DNA from: Collimonas sp. OK412
Lineage (GTDB): Bacteria; Pseudomonadota; Gammaproteobacteria; Burkholderiales; Burkholderiaceae_D
Direction: 5' to 3'
NCBI RefSeq assembly: GCF_900112135.1
Contig: NZ_FOLC01000003.1
Location: 242,562 to 306,561, forward strand
DNA length: 64,000 bases
Shown here: positions 36,340 to 46,308 of the stretch, piece after piece
Position numbering within the stretch: position 1 is the first letter of the stretch
Layout of the letters: every line of letters begins with the position of its first letter
Translations under genes and position numbers: made by a program
Notes under the pieces: generated by a model
What the model saw: the letters and a program-made list of their open reading frames with translations, nothing else
Databases searched by the model: none
What the model was told of the DNA's origin: nothing

Positions 36340-38658
36340 ATGACCGACCAAAACGATCTGTTTGCTACGCCAGATGCACCTACCCCGGACGCTGAATCCT
36401 TAACCCTCGCTACTTTCGCTGAACGCGCCTACCTCGACTACGCCATTTCAGTCGTCAAGGGCCGCGCCCTGCCCGACGTTTCCGACGGCCAGAAGCCGGT
36501 GCAGCGCCGCATCCTGTATGCGATGAGCGAGCTGGGCCTGAACGCCGCCGCCAAACCGCGCAAATCGGCGCTGGTGGTCGGCGATGTGCTGGGCAAGCTG
36601 CATCCGCACGGCGACCAGTCGGTGTACGACGCCCTGGTGCGCATGACCCAGGATTTCTCGCTGCGCTATCCGCTGGTCGACGGCCAGGGCAACTTCGGTT
36701 CGCGCGACGGCGACGGCGCCGCGGCGATGCGTTACACCGAAGCGCGCCTGACGCCGATCGCCCGCCTGCTGCTGGAAGAAATCGGCATGGGCACGGTCGA
36801 TTTCCAGCCCAACTACGATGGCTCCACCGAAGAACCGAAACTGCTGCCGGCGCGCCTGCCGTTTGTCTTGCTGAACGGCGCCTCGGGCATTGCGGTCGGC
36901 CTGGCCACCGAAATCCCGTCGCACAACCTGCACGAAGTGGCCAAGGCCGCGGTAGCCCTGATCCGCAATCCCGGCCTGAGCCATGCCGAGCTGATGCAGA
37001 TCATTCCCGGCCCGGACTTCCCGGGCGGCGGCCAGATCATCACCTCGGCCAGCGCGATCTCGGAAATGTACGAAAGCGGCCGCGGCAGCCTGAAGGTGCG
37101 CGCCACCTGGAAAATCGAGGACCTGGCGCGCGGCCAATGGCAGGCGGTGGTCACTGAATTGCCGCCGGGCGCCTCTTCGCAAAAGATCCTGGAAGAAATC
37201 GAAGAACTGACCAATCCGAAAATCAAGCTCGGCAAGAAAACCCTGACGCCGGAACAGCTGGCGCTCAAGGCCTCGATCCTGTCGGTGCTCGATACGGTGC
37301 GCGACGAATCGGGACGCGATGCGCCGGTGCGCCTGGTGTTCGAACCGAAATCGAAAAACCTGGACCAGACCGAATTCACCAACATGCTGCTGGCCCATAC
37401 GTCGCTGGAAAGCAGCGCCTCGATCAACCTGGTGATGATTGGCGGCGACGGCCGTCCTCGCCAGAAGGGCCTGGGCATGATCTTGCGCGAGTGGATCACT
37501 TTCCGCTTCGCCACCATTACCCGCCGTTCACAGTTCAAGCTGCAGAAAATCGAAGACCGCATCCACATCCTGGAAGGCCGCGAAGCGATCCTGCTGAATA
37601 TCGACAAGGTGATCAAGATCATCCGCGAATCGGATGAACCGAAACCGGCGCTGATCGAGGCGTTCAAGCTGTCCGACCGCCAGGCCGAGGATATCCTTGA
37701 GATCCGCCTGCGCCAGCTGGCGCGCCTGGAAACCATCAAGATCCAGCAGGAACTGGCTGAGCTGCGCAATGAAAAAGCCACGCTGCAAGACCTGCTCGAC
37801 AACCCGGCCTCGATGAAGCGCCTGGTGATCAAGGAAATCGAAGCCGACCAGAAGCAATTCGGCGACGCCCGCCGCACGCTGATCGAAGCGGCGGAAAAAG
37901 CGGTGGTGGAAACCCGCATCGTAGATGAGCCCGTAACCGTCATCATTTCGCAAAAAGGCTGGGTGCGCGCACGCACCGGCCACGGCCACGACGCCGGCCA
38001 GTTCGCCTTCAAGGCCGGCGACGCCCTGTACGGCGCATTCGAGTGCCGCACCGTCGACAACCTGCTGACCTTCGGCTCCAACGGCCGCATCTACTCGGTA
38101 TCGGTCGCCACCTTGCCGAACGCGCGCGGCGACGGCGTGCCTATCACGACCCTGATCGACCTCGCTAACGGCAGCAGCGTCATGCATTATTTTGCCGGCC
38201 CGTCCGACATGGTGCTGCTGCTGGCCAGTTCCGGCGGCTACGGCTTCACCGCCAAGATCGGCGACATGCTGAGCCGGGTCAAGGCCGGCAAGTCCTATGT
38301 CACGCTGGATGAAGGCGACCTGCCGTTGCCGCCGCAGGCGCTGAGCGCCAATGTCGGCGCCATCGCCTGCCTGTCGGAAAAGGGCCGTTTGCTGGTGTTC
38401 GGCCTGGACGAGTGCAAGTCGCTCAGCAACGGCGGCCGCGGCGTGATCCTGATGGAACTGGAAAACAACGAGAAACTGCTGGCGGCGCAGCCGATCAGCC
38501 AGCGCGGCGTGCTGGTGTCCGGCATCGGCCGCGGCGGCAAGGCGCAGCAGGTGGCCTTATCGGCGTCGGGACTGGCGCCGCATATCGGCAAGCGGGCGCG
38601 CAAGGGAAAGATGCTGGAATCGAAGCTGAAACCGGCGACGCTGACAGCGCAGTCCTGA
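36340..38658 (+). CDS. parC: DNA topoisomerase IV subunit A
   Basis: DNA-cleaving subunit of topoisomerase IV. The catalytic Tyr is in [10 protein letters not shown] (Tyr132), preceded by [21 protein letters not shown] and the QRDR segment [15 protein letters not shown]. At the position of E. coli ParC Ser80 this protein has Gln (Gln93), followed by Ser94. The C-terminal domain shows reduced beta-pinwheel blades ([33 protein letters not shown]). Length 772 fits ParC. A terminator follows at once. Confidence 0.97.
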   Translation: MTDQNDLFATPDAPTPDAESLTLATFAERAYLDYAISVVKGRALPDVSDGQKPVQRRILYAMSELGLNAAAKPRKSALVVGDVLGKLHPHGDQSVYDALVRMTQDFSLRYPLVDGQGNFGSRDGDGAAAMRYTEARLTPIARLLLEEIGMGTVDFQPNYDGSTEEPKLLPARLPFVLLNGASGIAVGLATEIPSHNLHEVAKAAVALIRNPGLSHAELMQIIPGPDFPGGGQIITSASAISEMYESGRGSLKVRATWKIEDLARGQWQAVVTELPPGASSQKILEEIEELTNPKIKLGKKTLTPEQLALKASILSVLDTVRDESGRDAPVRLVFEPKSKNLDQTEFTNMLLAHTSLESSASINLVMIGGDGRPRQKGLGMILREWITFRFATITRRSQFKLQKIEDRIHILEGREAILLNIDKVIKIIRESDEPKPALIEAFKLSDRQAEDILEIRLRQLARLETIKIQQELAELRNEKATLQDLLDNPASMKRLVIKEIEADQKQFGDARRTLIEAAEKAVVETRIVDEPVTVIISQKGWVRARTGHGHDAGQFAFKAGDALYGAFECRTVDNLLTFGSNGRIYSVSVATLPNARGDGVPITTLIDLANGSSVMHYFAGPSDMVLLLASSGGYGFTAKIGDMLSRVKAGKSYVTLDEGDLPLPPQALSANVGAIACLSEKGRLLVFGLDECKSLSNGGRGVILMELENNEKLLAAQPISQRGVLVSGIGRGGKAQQVALSASGLAPHIGKRARKGKMLESKLKPATLTAQS

Positions 38659-38663
38659 AAGTG

Positions 38664-38690
38664 AAAAAGCCGGCTTCAAGCCGGCTTTTT
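38664..38690 (+). terminator. Bidirectional terminator between parC and the aminotransferase gene
   Basis: AAAAAGCCGGCTT and AAGCCGGCTTTTT are perfect inverted repeats, forming a stem of about 13 bp with an A-run before and a T-run after; it separates convergent genes. Confidence 0.9.
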
Positions 38691-38742
38691 CTTGCCCTGC
38701 GTGCCTGGCTCCGTTGGCAAGCCTACGGCGCCGGCGCAGCCA

Positions 38743-39936
38743 TCAGATCTTGGAAGCGATCAGCTTGCCCAGGCGCTCGATGCCTTCGCGTATCTTGGCC
38801 GGCGGCACGGTCACGAAGCTCAGGCGCAAGGTATGCTGTTCCGGCGTATTGCCGTAGAACGGTCCGCCCGGCACGAACGCCACGTGCTGCTCCACCGCTT
38901 CCGCCAGCAGCTTGACGCTGTCGATATGCTTGGGCAAGGTGACCCAGATGAACATGCCGCCTTCCGGCTTGGTCCAGCTGGTGCCGCTTGGGAAATAGGT
39001 CTTGAGCGCATCCAGCATGGCGTCGCACTGGTCCGAATACAGCTTGCGGATGGTCGGGATGTGCTGGTCGAGGAAACCGTCCTTGATGGTTTCGTACACT
39101 ACCATCTGCGTCAGCTGCGCGGTGTGCAGGTCGGTCGCCTGCTTGGCCTGCTCGAGCTTTTCGATCAGCGGCCGCGGCGCGACCACGTAGCCCAGACGTA
39201 TCCCCGGGGTCAGGATCTTGGAGAAGGAACCCATGTAGATCACGCCGCCCGGATTCATGCTCAGCATCTTCGGCAGCGGTTCGGCGCGATAGCTGAGGGC
39301 GCCGTACGGATCGTCCTCGATCAGCGGCAAGCCGAGCCGCGCACAGATATCCACCAGCGCGTGGCGGCGTTCCATCGACAAGGTGCGGCCGGTAGGGTTC
39401 TGGAAATTCGGCAGTGCGTACAGCATGCGCGCGCCCTGCCCGAGGGTCGCCACGGTTTCCGGGATCAGGCCGCCTTCGTCGCTGGGCACCGAAACGAACT
39501 CTGGGCCGTACAGGGAAAACGCCTGCAAGGCGCCCAGGTAGCTAGGTGTTTCAACCAGCACCTTGCTGTCTTCATCGATCAGCACCTTGCCCAGCAAATC
39601 CAGCCCCTGCTGCGAACCGGAAGTCATCATGACCTGGTTCGCCATGATCTTGGCGCCGTTGGTCGATAGCGAATTGGCGACCCATTCGCGCAGCGGGCCA
39701 TAACCGTCGGTCGGACCGTATTGCAAGGCAACCTTGCCTTGCTCCGACAATATCTTGTCAAACGCCACTTTCAGCTGCTCGACCGGGAAAGTCGCAGGCG
39801 AAGGCAGGCCGCCGGCAAAGGAAATGATTTCCGGGCGCATGGTGATCTTCAGGATTTCACGGATGGCCGAACTTTGCAGTTTCTGCGCGCGCTGCGAAAA
39901 ACGCCATTGCAGCGGGGTTGGATTTTCGATTTTCAT
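38743..39936 (-). CDS. PLP-dependent aminotransferase, LysN/2-aminoadipate type
   Basis: Fold-type I class I/II aminotransferase of 397 residues without an N-terminal DNA-binding domain. Key features are ISFAGGLPSPATFP at the N-terminus, TSGSQQGLDLLGKVL, the pyridine-ring Asp in PLIEDDPYGALSY, and the PLP Lys in GSFSKILTPGIRLGY; Arg near the C-terminus in TLRLSFV binds the substrate carboxylate. This subgroup acts on 2-aminoadipate, aromatic or branched-chain amino acids; the exact substrate is open. RidA, which clears the reactive enamines such enzymes produce, is encoded upstream on the same strand. Confidence 0.9.
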   Translation of the reverse strand: MKIENPTPLQWRFSQRAQKLQSSAIREILKITMRPEIISFAGGLPSPATFPVEQLKVAFDKILSEQGKVALQYGPTDGYGPLREWVANSLSTNGAKIMANQVMMTSGSQQGLDLLGKVLIDEDSKVLVETPSYLGALQAFSLYGPEFVSVPSDEGGLIPETVATLGQGARMLYALPNFQNPTGRTLSMERRHALVDICARLGLPLIEDDPYGALSYRAEPLPKMLSMNPGGVIYMGSFSKILTPGIRLGYVVAPRPLIEKLEQAKQATDLHTAQLTQMVVYETIKDGFLDQHIPTIRKLYSDQCDAMLDALKTYFPSGTSWTKPEGGMFIWVTLPKHIDSVKLLAEAVEQHVAFVPGGPFYGNTPEQHTLRLSFVTVPPAKIREGIERLGKLIASKI

Positions 39937-40081
39937 ACTGTTCTCTTCAAGTGATCTATTTTAAGAGGCTGCCGTCAAGCGCCCAGCCAGGGCCGGACGC
40001 GGATTGCAGCAGCCTGCGGTTCTTATGATCTGCCGTCTCCTGGGCTGGCAGCGGATGACGCTGCCAGGATTACGCCGCGGA

Positions 40082-40540
40082 CTACGCTATTTCAGCAATC
40101 ATTTCAATTTCCACGCAAGCGCCCAACGGCAGCTGTGCTACGCCAAATGCGGAACGGGCATGCTTGCCCTGCTCGCCGAATACTTCGCCGATCAGTTCGG
40201 AAGCGCCGTTGGTGACCAGGTGCTGTTCCGTGAAATCAGGCGTCGAATTGACCAGGCTCATCAGCTTGACGACGCGCTTGACGCGCTTCAGGTCGCCGCC
40301 GCAAGCTGCCTGCAAGGTCGCGATCAGGTCAACGGCGATGCCGCGCGCGGCCAGCTTGGCTTCGTCGGTCGTGATGTCCTTGCCCAGTTGGCCGACCCAG
40401 ATCTTGCCGTCTTTCTTGGACAAGTGACCGGACAGGTAAACCGTGTTGCCGCTTTGGGCGTACATCACATAGGCAGCGGCAGGCGCGGCTACCGCAGGCA
40501 ACGTGATATTCAGGGCTTGCAACTTTTCATATACAGACAT
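40082..40540 (-). CDS. RidA-family (YjgF/UK114) protein
   Basis: RidA proteins hydrolyse enamine/imine intermediates released by PLP enzymes. The 152 residues show the longer YjgF-like pattern (SVYEKLQALNITLP, NTVYLSGHLSKKDGKIWVGQLGKD, GIAVDLIATLQAACGGDLKRVKRVVKLMSLVNSTPDF) of the subgroup with Cys in AACGGDL. The catalytic Arg typical of RidA proper is not clearly present in the C-terminal part, so this may be one of the Rid subgroups without deaminase activity. ATG 40540 has GGAGTG upstream. It probably shares a transcript with the aminotransferase downstream. Confidence 0.88.
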   Translation of the reverse strand: MSVYEKLQALNITLPAVAAPAAAYVMYAQSGNTVYLSGHLSKKDGKIWVGQLGKDITTDEAKLAARGIAVDLIATLQAACGGDLKRVKRVVKLMSLVNSTPDFTEQHLVTNGASELIGEVFGEQGKHARSAFGVAQLPLGACVEIEMIAEIA

Positions 40541-40714
40541 CTGACACTCCGAAAAAAAATCATTTGCCGGCGCTTTTGACGCCAGCAGCAATGACGGGAT
40601 AAATGGGATACAGCCGGCTGGCGCCCCGCCAAATTCCGGCCAATATCGGATTATCTCACCCCAGCGCCCAAATTGCGAAATGTCGCCTGGTATTTCGGCA
40701 GCTGCGTTTGCCGC

Positions 40715-41593
40715 CTACGCGGCCTGCCGCCGCACCGCCATCTTGCGGCCGAACGCCACGACCGCCAGCACGGCCAGCGCAAACAGCATGTTTCGGGCTT
40801 CCAGGGCCTCGCCCAGCAACAGCGCAGCCCCCAGCAAGGTCAGGAACGGCTGCAATAGTTGCACCTGGCCAACCCGTGCTATGCCGCCCAGCGCCAGGCC
40901 CTTGTACCAAAAGAAGAAGCCGATGAACATCGAGAACACCGACACGTAGGCGAATCCCAGCCATGCCTTGGGCGAAGCGCTGACGCCGTAGCGCCATCCG
41001 AGCCAGACGGTGATCGGCAGCAGCACCGGCAAGGACAGCAGCAGCGCCCAGGCGATCACCTGCTGCCCGCCCATGGTTTGCGACAGGCGCCCTCCTTCGG
41101 CGTAGCCCATGGCAGCGGCCAGCACCGCCGCCAGCAGGGCCAGGTCGGCAGCCTGCAAACCGCCGCCGCCCTGGCTCAGTGCAAAAACGATAACAATGGC
41201 GCTGCCGGCCACGGCGGCAATCCAGAATCCGGCCGAAGGCCGTTCGCCAAAGCGCAAAGCGCCAAACAAGGCTGTCGCCAGCGGCAGGATGCCAAGCACG
41301 ATGGCGCCGTGCGCTGCCGGTACATAGCGCATCGCCACCGATGAAAACACAGGAAAACCGACCACCACGCCGAGCGCCGTCAGCGCCAGGGGTTTCCACT
41401 GCGCGGCGGTCGGCAGCGCGGCTTTCAGCTTCCACAGCAGCAGCACGCTGCATAGCGCGGCGACCACTGCCCGGCCGAACGCCACGAACACCGGATTCAG
41501 TTCCGCCACCGCCATGCGGGTAAACGGCAGGGTCAGGCTGAACAGCGCCACCCCGGCCAGCCCCAGCCACATGCCTTTCGATTCATCCGTCAT
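40715..41593 (-). CDS. EamA-family (DMT) transporter
   Basis: Inner-membrane drug/metabolite transporter of 292 residues with ten hydrophobic segments in two repeated EamA domains (GLAGVALFSLTLPFTRMAVAEL starts the first, LLAAVLAAAMGYAEGG the second). The C-terminus is basic. Members export amino acids or other metabolites. I take ATG 41593 because the upstream part of the open frame is antisense to lysE. It lies 23 nt after the lysE-type gene, in a three-gene unit DUF2917-lysE-eamA, so two exporters may be co-regulated by the divergent MocR protein. Confidence 0.88.
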   Translation of the reverse strand: MTDESKGMWLGLAGVALFSLTLPFTRMAVAELNPVFVAFGRAVVAALCSVLLLWKLKAALPTAAQWKPLALTALGVVVGFPVFSSVAMRYVPAAHGAIVLGILPLATALFGALRFGERPSAGFWIAAVAGSAIVIVFALSQGGGGLQAADLALLAAVLAAAMGYAEGGRLSQTMGGQQVIAWALLLSLPVLLPITVWLGWRYGVSASPKAWLGFAYVSVFSMFIGFFFWYKGLALGGIARVGQVQLLQPFLTLLGAALLLGEALEARNMLFALAVLAVVAFGRKMAVRRQAA

Positions 41594-41616
41594 GGCGCCA
41601 GCCTTTCGCGTTGCGG

Positions 41617-42213
41617 TCACAGCCAGATGGAAACCGCGGAGTAAATCGTCAACAGCACCATCACCGTACAAAATACGCGCTGCCACAAAGGCTGGGCCAG
41701 GTAACGCCGCAATACCGAACCGGCGCCGGCCCAGACACCGACGCACGGCAGGTTGATGACGCAGAACACCAGGCAATATATGCCGATCGACAGCCAGATC
41801 GGCTGCAGCGGCGGTAAAAATGCCGACGCGCTGGTGATGCCCATGATCCAGGCTTTCGGGTTGGCTGCCTGGAATGCCGCCGCGCCGAGGAAGGTCATCG
41901 GCTTCCGGTGGCCGCCGGATTCCGACTTGAACGACATGTTGCGCAGCTTCCAGGCCAGGTACAGCAAATAGGCCGAACCCAGGGTTTTCAGGATGACATG
42001 GATCGATGGCAGCGCCAGCACCAGGCCGCCGATGCCGGCAGCGCACAGCACCAGCAGCAAACCGAAGCCGAAGGTCACGCCGAGTATGTGCGGAATGGTG
42101 CGGTTAAAGCCGAACATGATGCCGGACGAGGTCAGCATGATGTTGTTCGGCCCCGGCGTGATCGACGACACGAAGGCAAATACGGCCAGCGGCAGCAAGG
42201 TCTCCAGCATCAT
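41617..42213 (-). CDS. LysE-family amino-acid exporter
   Basis: A 198-residue, six-helix membrane protein of the LysE/RhtB family. The signature SSITPGPNNIMLTSSGIMFGF at the N-terminus and LNPKAW-like segment AANPKAWIMG are typical. Such proteins export amino acids or their analogues. Its ATG at 42213 overlaps the DUF2917 stop by 4 nt. Substrate is unknown. Confidence 0.92.
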   Translation of the reverse strand: MMLETLLPLAVFAFVSSITPGPNNIMLTSSGIMFGFNRTIPHILGVTFGFGLLLVLCAAGIGGLVLALPSIHVILKTLGSAYLLYLAWKLRNMSFKSESGGHRKPMTFLGAAAFQAANPKAWIMGITSASAFLPPLQPIWLSIGIYCLVFCVINLPCVGVWAGAGSVLRRYLAQPLWQRVFCTVMVLLTIYSAVSIWL

Positions 42214-42530
42214 GACACGCTCGTCGCAGGATGGAAGCCGGGCCCGCGCAGGCGCGCCAGCAAGATGCGCAACAAGCCGGCCGTGCCGCGCTGCGGCTGG
42301 CCGCTCAAGGTAATCCGGCTGTTGCCGGGATCGGCCTCGACCACCACCACCCGCCCCGGCAGCAAGGCCAGCGAACGGCCGGCGTGCAGCCAGTGATCTT
42401 CCGGCTGCCCTTCAAACGTCACCCAGACACGGCCGCTGACCACCTTCAGGGTCAATGGCTGTTCAGTGACGCCGGACAGCACGCTGCCGCCCGACAAGGT
42501 ATGAGACTGCTGTTTGAATAGTGTTTGCAT
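42210..42530 (-). CDS. DUF2917-family protein
   Basis: A 106-residue protein of the DUF2917 family, found in many betaproteobacteria and without known function. The core is a small beta-sandwich resembling a cupin: LTLKVVSGRVWVTFEGQPEDHWLHAGRS-type strands and LLPGRVVVVEADPGNSRITL. I use ATG 42530; the upstream reading adds Cys-rich sequence without support. First gene of a unit with lysE- and eamA-type exporters, divergent from the MocR gene. Confidence 0.8.
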   Translation of the reverse strand: MQTLFKQQSHTLSGGSVLSGVTEQPLTLKVVSGRVWVTFEGQPEDHWLHAGRSLALLPGRVVVVEADPGNSRITLSGQPQRGTAGLLRILLARLRGPGFHPATSVS

Positions 42531-42588
42531 GGCGAATTCGCTTCCGGATTTGCAGCATTGAGGATTTAGGTCTATGCTAAGCCAACTA

Positions 42589-42681
42589 ACCAATACAGTA
42601 CCAATACAGTTAAACAAGTAATTTCTGACATTGTCCCGGCCAAATCACCAATACAGCAACCAGCACAGTGACCAACACAGT
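42589..42681. promoter_or_regulatory. Five-copy ACCAATACAGT repeat upstream of the MocR gene
   Basis: Copies at 42589-42599 and 42600-42610 (ACCAATACAGT, directly adjacent), 42647-42657 (ACCAATACAGC), 42659-42669 (ACCAGCACAGT) and 42671-42681 (ACCAACACAGT). All are on the same strand, spaced 11-12 bp inside two clusters whose first copies start 58 bp apart. The last two cover the GTG start of the MocR gene. Confidence 0.7.
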
Positions 42682-44146
42682 CCCTCCCCGCAAGCTGAGC
42701 AACAGCCAGCCGCCGCCTGCCCCGCAGCCGCTATCGCGCGATAGCGATACCTCGCTGGTCGAGCAGATCGTGCGCAGCATCGAAACCCGCATCAGCGACC
42801 GCTTGCTGCGCACCGGCGCCCGCATGCCGTCGATCCGCCAGTTCGCCGACAGCCACAGCGTGTCACGCTTCACGGTGGTGGAAGCCTATGACCGGCTGGT
42901 GGCCAAGGGTTGCCTGGAATCGCGGCGCGGCTCCGGTTTCTATGTGCGCGAACGCTCGCCGCTGCTGGTGGAGCGCGGCAGCAATTCCGCCACCAGTCTA
43001 GGAAACCATCAGCAGCCGCAGCTGATCGATGTGGTCTGGCTGGTGCGCAATATGCACCAGCAGGCGCCGCACAAGAAAATGCCGGGCTCCGGCATGTTTC
43101 CCAGCGAATGGCTGGACGCCGACCTGATCGCCAACGCCCTGCGCAGCATCAGCCGGCAGAATCCGGCGCAACTGCTCTCCTACGGCATTCCGCAGGGCTT
43201 CCTGCCGCTGCGCCAGCAATTGCAGCTGAAGATGGCGGAACTGGAAATCGCCGCCACGCCGGAACAATTCGTCACCACCACCGGCGTCACCCAGGCGCTG
43301 GACCTGGTGGCGCGCCACTTCACCCAGCCCGGCGACGTGATTCTGGTGGACGATCCTTCCTGGTTCCTGATGTTCGCCTCGTTCGCCGCGCTGGGCGCCA
43401 AGGTGGTCGGCGTGCCGCGCCTGGCCGACGGCCCCGACATGGCCAAGCTGGCGGAACTGGTGGCGCTGCACAAGCCGAAGCTGTATGTGCTGGTATCGGT
43501 GCTGCACAACCCGACCTCGACCTCGCTCTCGGCAGCCAAGGCATTCCAGATCCTCAAGCTGGCCGAGGAGCACGATTTCATGATTGTCGAAGACGACATC
43601 TACTGCGACATGCATCCCGGCTCGGCGATCCAGCCGGCGACCCGCATTGCCGCACTCGACCAGCTCAACCGCGTGATCTACATGGGCGGCTTCTCGAAGA
43701 CGCTGTCGCCAAACCTGCGCTCCGGCTTCATCGCCACTTCGCTCGAACTGGCGCAGCATTTTGCCGACCGCAAGATGCTGACCAACCTCACCAGCGCCGA
43801 AGTCGGCGAACGCGTGGTCTACAAGATCCTGTCCGAAGGCCACTACCGCAAACATCTCGACCGCCTGCGCAGCAAGCTCGACAGTGTGCGCGACCGCACT
43901 ATCCGACAGATGGAAAGAATCGGCATGACGGTCGATATCAGTACCCCGGCCGGCATCTTTGTCTGGGCCGACACCGGCCACGACACCAACGTGATGGCGG
44001 AAAAAGCCCTGGCCGAAGGTTTTTTACTGGCCCCCGGCGCCCTGTTTTCGCCCAGCCAGCTACCTTCTTCGCGCATGCGGATCAACGTGGCGGCGATGTC
44101 GGACCCGGCCATCTGGCGCTTCCTGGAGCAGGAATGCGGCAAGTGA
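42668..44146 (+). CDS. MocR-type regulator (GntR wHTH fused to aminotransferase domain)
   Basis: A 492-residue transcription factor with an N-terminal GntR winged helix (about 30-100: ISDRLLRTGARMPSIRQFAD, SRFTVVEAYDRLVAKGCLE) and a fold-type I aminotransferase domain as effector sensor, with PLP Lys in MGGFSKTLSPNLRSGF and the ring Asp in MIVEDDIYCDMHPG. MocR proteins sense amino compounds or PLP through an external aldimine. GTG 42668 is the only possible start, since an in-frame stop lies at 42626; no ribosome site precedes it. It is divergent from the DUF2917-lysE-eamA unit, its likely target. Confidence 0.92.
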   Translation: MTNTVPPRKLSNSQPPPAPQPLSRDSDTSLVEQIVRSIETRISDRLLRTGARMPSIRQFADSHSVSRFTVVEAYDRLVAKGCLESRRGSGFYVRERSPLLVERGSNSATSLGNHQQPQLIDVVWLVRNMHQQAPHKKMPGSGMFPSEWLDADLIANALRSISRQNPAQLLSYGIPQGFLPLRQQLQLKMAELEIAATPEQFVTTTGVTQALDLVARHFTQPGDVILVDDPSWFLMFASFAALGAKVVGVPRLADGPDMAKLAELVALHKPKLYVLVSVLHNPTSTSLSAAKAFQILKLAEEHDFMIVEDDIYCDMHPGSAIQPATRIAALDQLNRVIYMGGFSKTLSPNLRSGFIATSLELAQHFADRKMLTNLTSAEVGERVVYKILSEGHYRKHLDRLRSKLDSVRDRTIRQMERIGMTVDISTPAGIFVWADTGHDTNVMAEKALAEGFLLAPGALFSPSQLPSSRMRINVAAMSDPAIWRFLEQECGK

Positions 44147-44202
44147 ATGTGGCAAATGCATGTGACAAACAAGCAAGTTAAGCAGCTGCCACCCGGTCCG
44201 CT

Positions 44203-44228
44203 CTTGTAAAATCCGGATTACTCCCCAT
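44203..44228 (+). promoter_or_regulatory. Sigma-32 (RpoH)-type heat-shock promoter of htpG
   Basis: CTTGTAAA (44203-44210) and CCCCATTT (from 44223) are separated by 12 nt, close to the CTTGAAA / CCCCATnT pattern of RpoH promoters. It is about 110 nt upstream of the htpG ATG. Confidence 0.75.
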
Positions 44229-44338
44229 TTTTCGAGCAATGTACAAGGCAAAAGCGAAGCCCCGCAGGCCGCTTTGCCGCCCTTATCGTTTTTACATCAC
44301 TTTTTCTACGCTTATTTAATTTACACACAGAGGAAACA

Positions 44339-46264
44339 ATGGCCGTATCCGAAAAGCAAACCCTTGGTTTTCAGGCAGAAGTAAAGCAGCTGCTGCAATT
44401 GATGATCCACTCGCTGTACTCGAACAAGGAAATTTTCCTGCGCGAGCTGGTTTCCAATGCGTCCGATGCCGCCGACAAGCTGCGCTTTGAAGCGATCAAC
44501 AACGGCGCCCTGTTCGAGAACGATCCCGAACTGAAGATCAAGGTCGCTTTCGACAAGGCCGCGCGCACCATCACCATCTCGGACAACGGCATCGGCATGA
44601 GCCGCGACGAAGCCATCTCGCACCTGGGCACCATCGCCAAATCCGGCACCAAGGAATTCTTCTCGAAACTGTCGGGCGACCAGCAAAAAGACGCGGCCCT
44701 GATCGGCCAGTTCGGCGTCGGCTTCTATTCCGCCTTCATCATCGCCGACAAGATCACGGTCGACACCCGCCGCGCCGGCGCCAGCGCCACCGAAGGCGTG
44801 CGCTGGGAATCGGCGGGCGCCGGCGATTTCAGCATCGAAACCATCGACAAGCCGTCGCGCGGCACCGACATCACCCTGCACCTGCGCGAAGGCGAAGACG
44901 AATACCTGTCGGCCTGGAAACTGAAATCCATCATCCGCAAGTACTCCGACCATATCTCGCTGCCGATCGTGATGCAGAAAGAGGAATGGGACGAAGAAAA
45001 GAAGGAAACCGTGGTCAAGGACGAATTCGAGACCGTCAACCAGGCCAGCGCACTGTGGGCCCGCAACAAATCCGACATCACGGAAGAACAGTATGTCGAG
45101 TTCTACAAGCATGTCTCGCACGATTTCGAAGCGCCGCTGACCTACACCCACAACCGGGTCGAAGGCCGCAGCGAATACACCCAGCTGCTGTACGTGCCAA
45201 GCCGCGCCCCGTTCGACCTGTGGGACCGCAACAAGCGCGGCGGCATCAAGCTGTACGTCAAGCGCGTCTTCATCATGGACGACGCCGAGCAGCTGATGCC
45301 GGTCTACCTGCGCTTCGTCAAGGGCGTGATCGATTCCAGCGACCTGCCGCTCAACGTCTCGCGTGAAATCCTGCAGGAATCGCGCGATGTGCGCGTGATC
45401 CGCGAAGGTTCCACCAAACGCGTGCTGGGCTTGCTGGAAGAACTGGCGAACAGCGACGACCAGGCGCAAAAAGACAAGTACGCCAGCTTCTGGAAAGAGT
45501 TCGGCCAGGTCCTGAAAGAAGGCATAGGCGAAGACGCCGGCAACAAGGAGAGAATCGCCAAGCTGCTGCGCTTTGCTTCCACCAGCAACGCAGATGGCAA
45601 CGGCAGCGAGGCGCAGACTGTCTCCTTCGCCGACTATATCGGCCGCATGAAAGAAGGCCAGGACAAGATCTACTATGCGACAGGTGAAACTTTCGCCGCC
45701 GCCAAGAATAGCCCGCACCTGGAAATCTTCCGCAAGAAAGGCGTTGAAGTCCTGCTGCTGACCGACCGCGTCGACGAATGGATGTTGTCCTTCCTGCAGG
45801 ATTTCGAAGGCAAGGAACTGGCGTCGGTAGCCAAGGGCGGCCTCGATCTCGGCACCCTGGAAGATGAAGCCGAGAAAAAGCAGCACGAAGAAACCGAAAC
45901 CCAGTTCAAGGACCTGGTTGAAAAGATGAAGGGCGCGCTGGCCGACAAGGCCAAGGATGTGCGCGTCACTTTCCGGCTGACCGATTCGCCGGCCTGCCTG
46001 GTGGCTGACGAGAACGAACTGTCGGGCAACCTGCTGCGCATGCTGAAGGCCGCCGGCCAGGAAGCGCCGGACTCCAAGCCGATCCTGGAAATCAACCCGG
46101 ACCACCCGCTGGTGCAGCGCCTGAAATATGAAGAAGCCAAGTTCGGCGACTGGTCGCACATCCTGTTCGACCAGGCTTTGCTGGCCGAAGGCGGCGCCCT
46201 GGCCGATCCGGCCGGGTTCGTCAAACGCCTCAACGAAATGCTGTTGGGCATGGCTGGCAAGTAA
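44339..46264 (+). CDS. htpG: Chaperone HtpG (Hsp90)
   Basis: Bacterial Hsp90, an ATP-dependent homodimeric chaperone in the cytoplasm. The GHKL ATP site is clear: [48 protein letters not shown] and RGTDITLHL; the middle domain contains [14 protein letters not shown] with the catalytic Arg; the C-terminal dimerisation domain ends [11 protein letters not shown]. Length 641 is usual. GAGGAAAC lies just upstream of the ATG. Confidence 0.98.
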   Translation: MAVSEKQTLGFQAEVKQLLQLMIHSLYSNKEIFLRELVSNASDAADKLRFEAINNGALFENDPELKIKVAFDKAARTITISDNGIGMSRDEAISHLGTIAKSGTKEFFSKLSGDQQKDAALIGQFGVGFYSAFIIADKITVDTRRAGASATEGVRWESAGAGDFSIETIDKPSRGTDITLHLREGEDEYLSAWKLKSIIRKYSDHISLPIVMQKEEWDEEKKETVVKDEFETVNQASALWARNKSDITEEQYVEFYKHVSHDFEAPLTYTHNRVEGRSEYTQLLYVPSRAPFDLWDRNKRGGIKLYVKRVFIMDDAEQLMPVYLRFVKGVIDSSDLPLNVSREILQESRDVRVIREGSTKRVLGLLEELANSDDQAQKDKYASFWKEFGQVLKEGIGEDAGNKERIAKLLRFASTSNADGNGSEAQTVSFADYIGRMKEGQDKIYYATGETFAAAKNSPHLEIFRKKGVEVLLLTDRVDEWMLSFLQDFEGKELASVAKGGLDLGTLEDEAEKKQHEETETQFKDLVEKMKGALADKAKDVRVTFRLTDSPACLVADENELSGNLLRMLKAAGQEAPDSKPILEINPDHPLVQRLKYEEAKFGDWSHILFDQALLAEGGALADPAGFVKRLNEMLLGMAGK

Positions 46265-46308
46265 AGCTAAACGGGCCGCCATACAAGACGGCCTCGGTAA
46301 CTGCAAAG

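Noticed and set aside
41593..42046. N-terminal extension of the EamA-type transporter to 42046
   Set aside because: The added 151 residues are antisense to lysE and look like shadow sequence; the transporter fold starts at ATG 41593.
42589..42681. Possible CRISPR array
   Set aside because: Repeats are 11 bp, directly adjacent or 1 bp apart, with no spacers and no cas genes; they fit operator repeats better.
44321..46306. 661-codon open frame on the minus strand
   Set aside because: Antisense of htpG; no domain or signal, while the plus strand is a full Hsp90.
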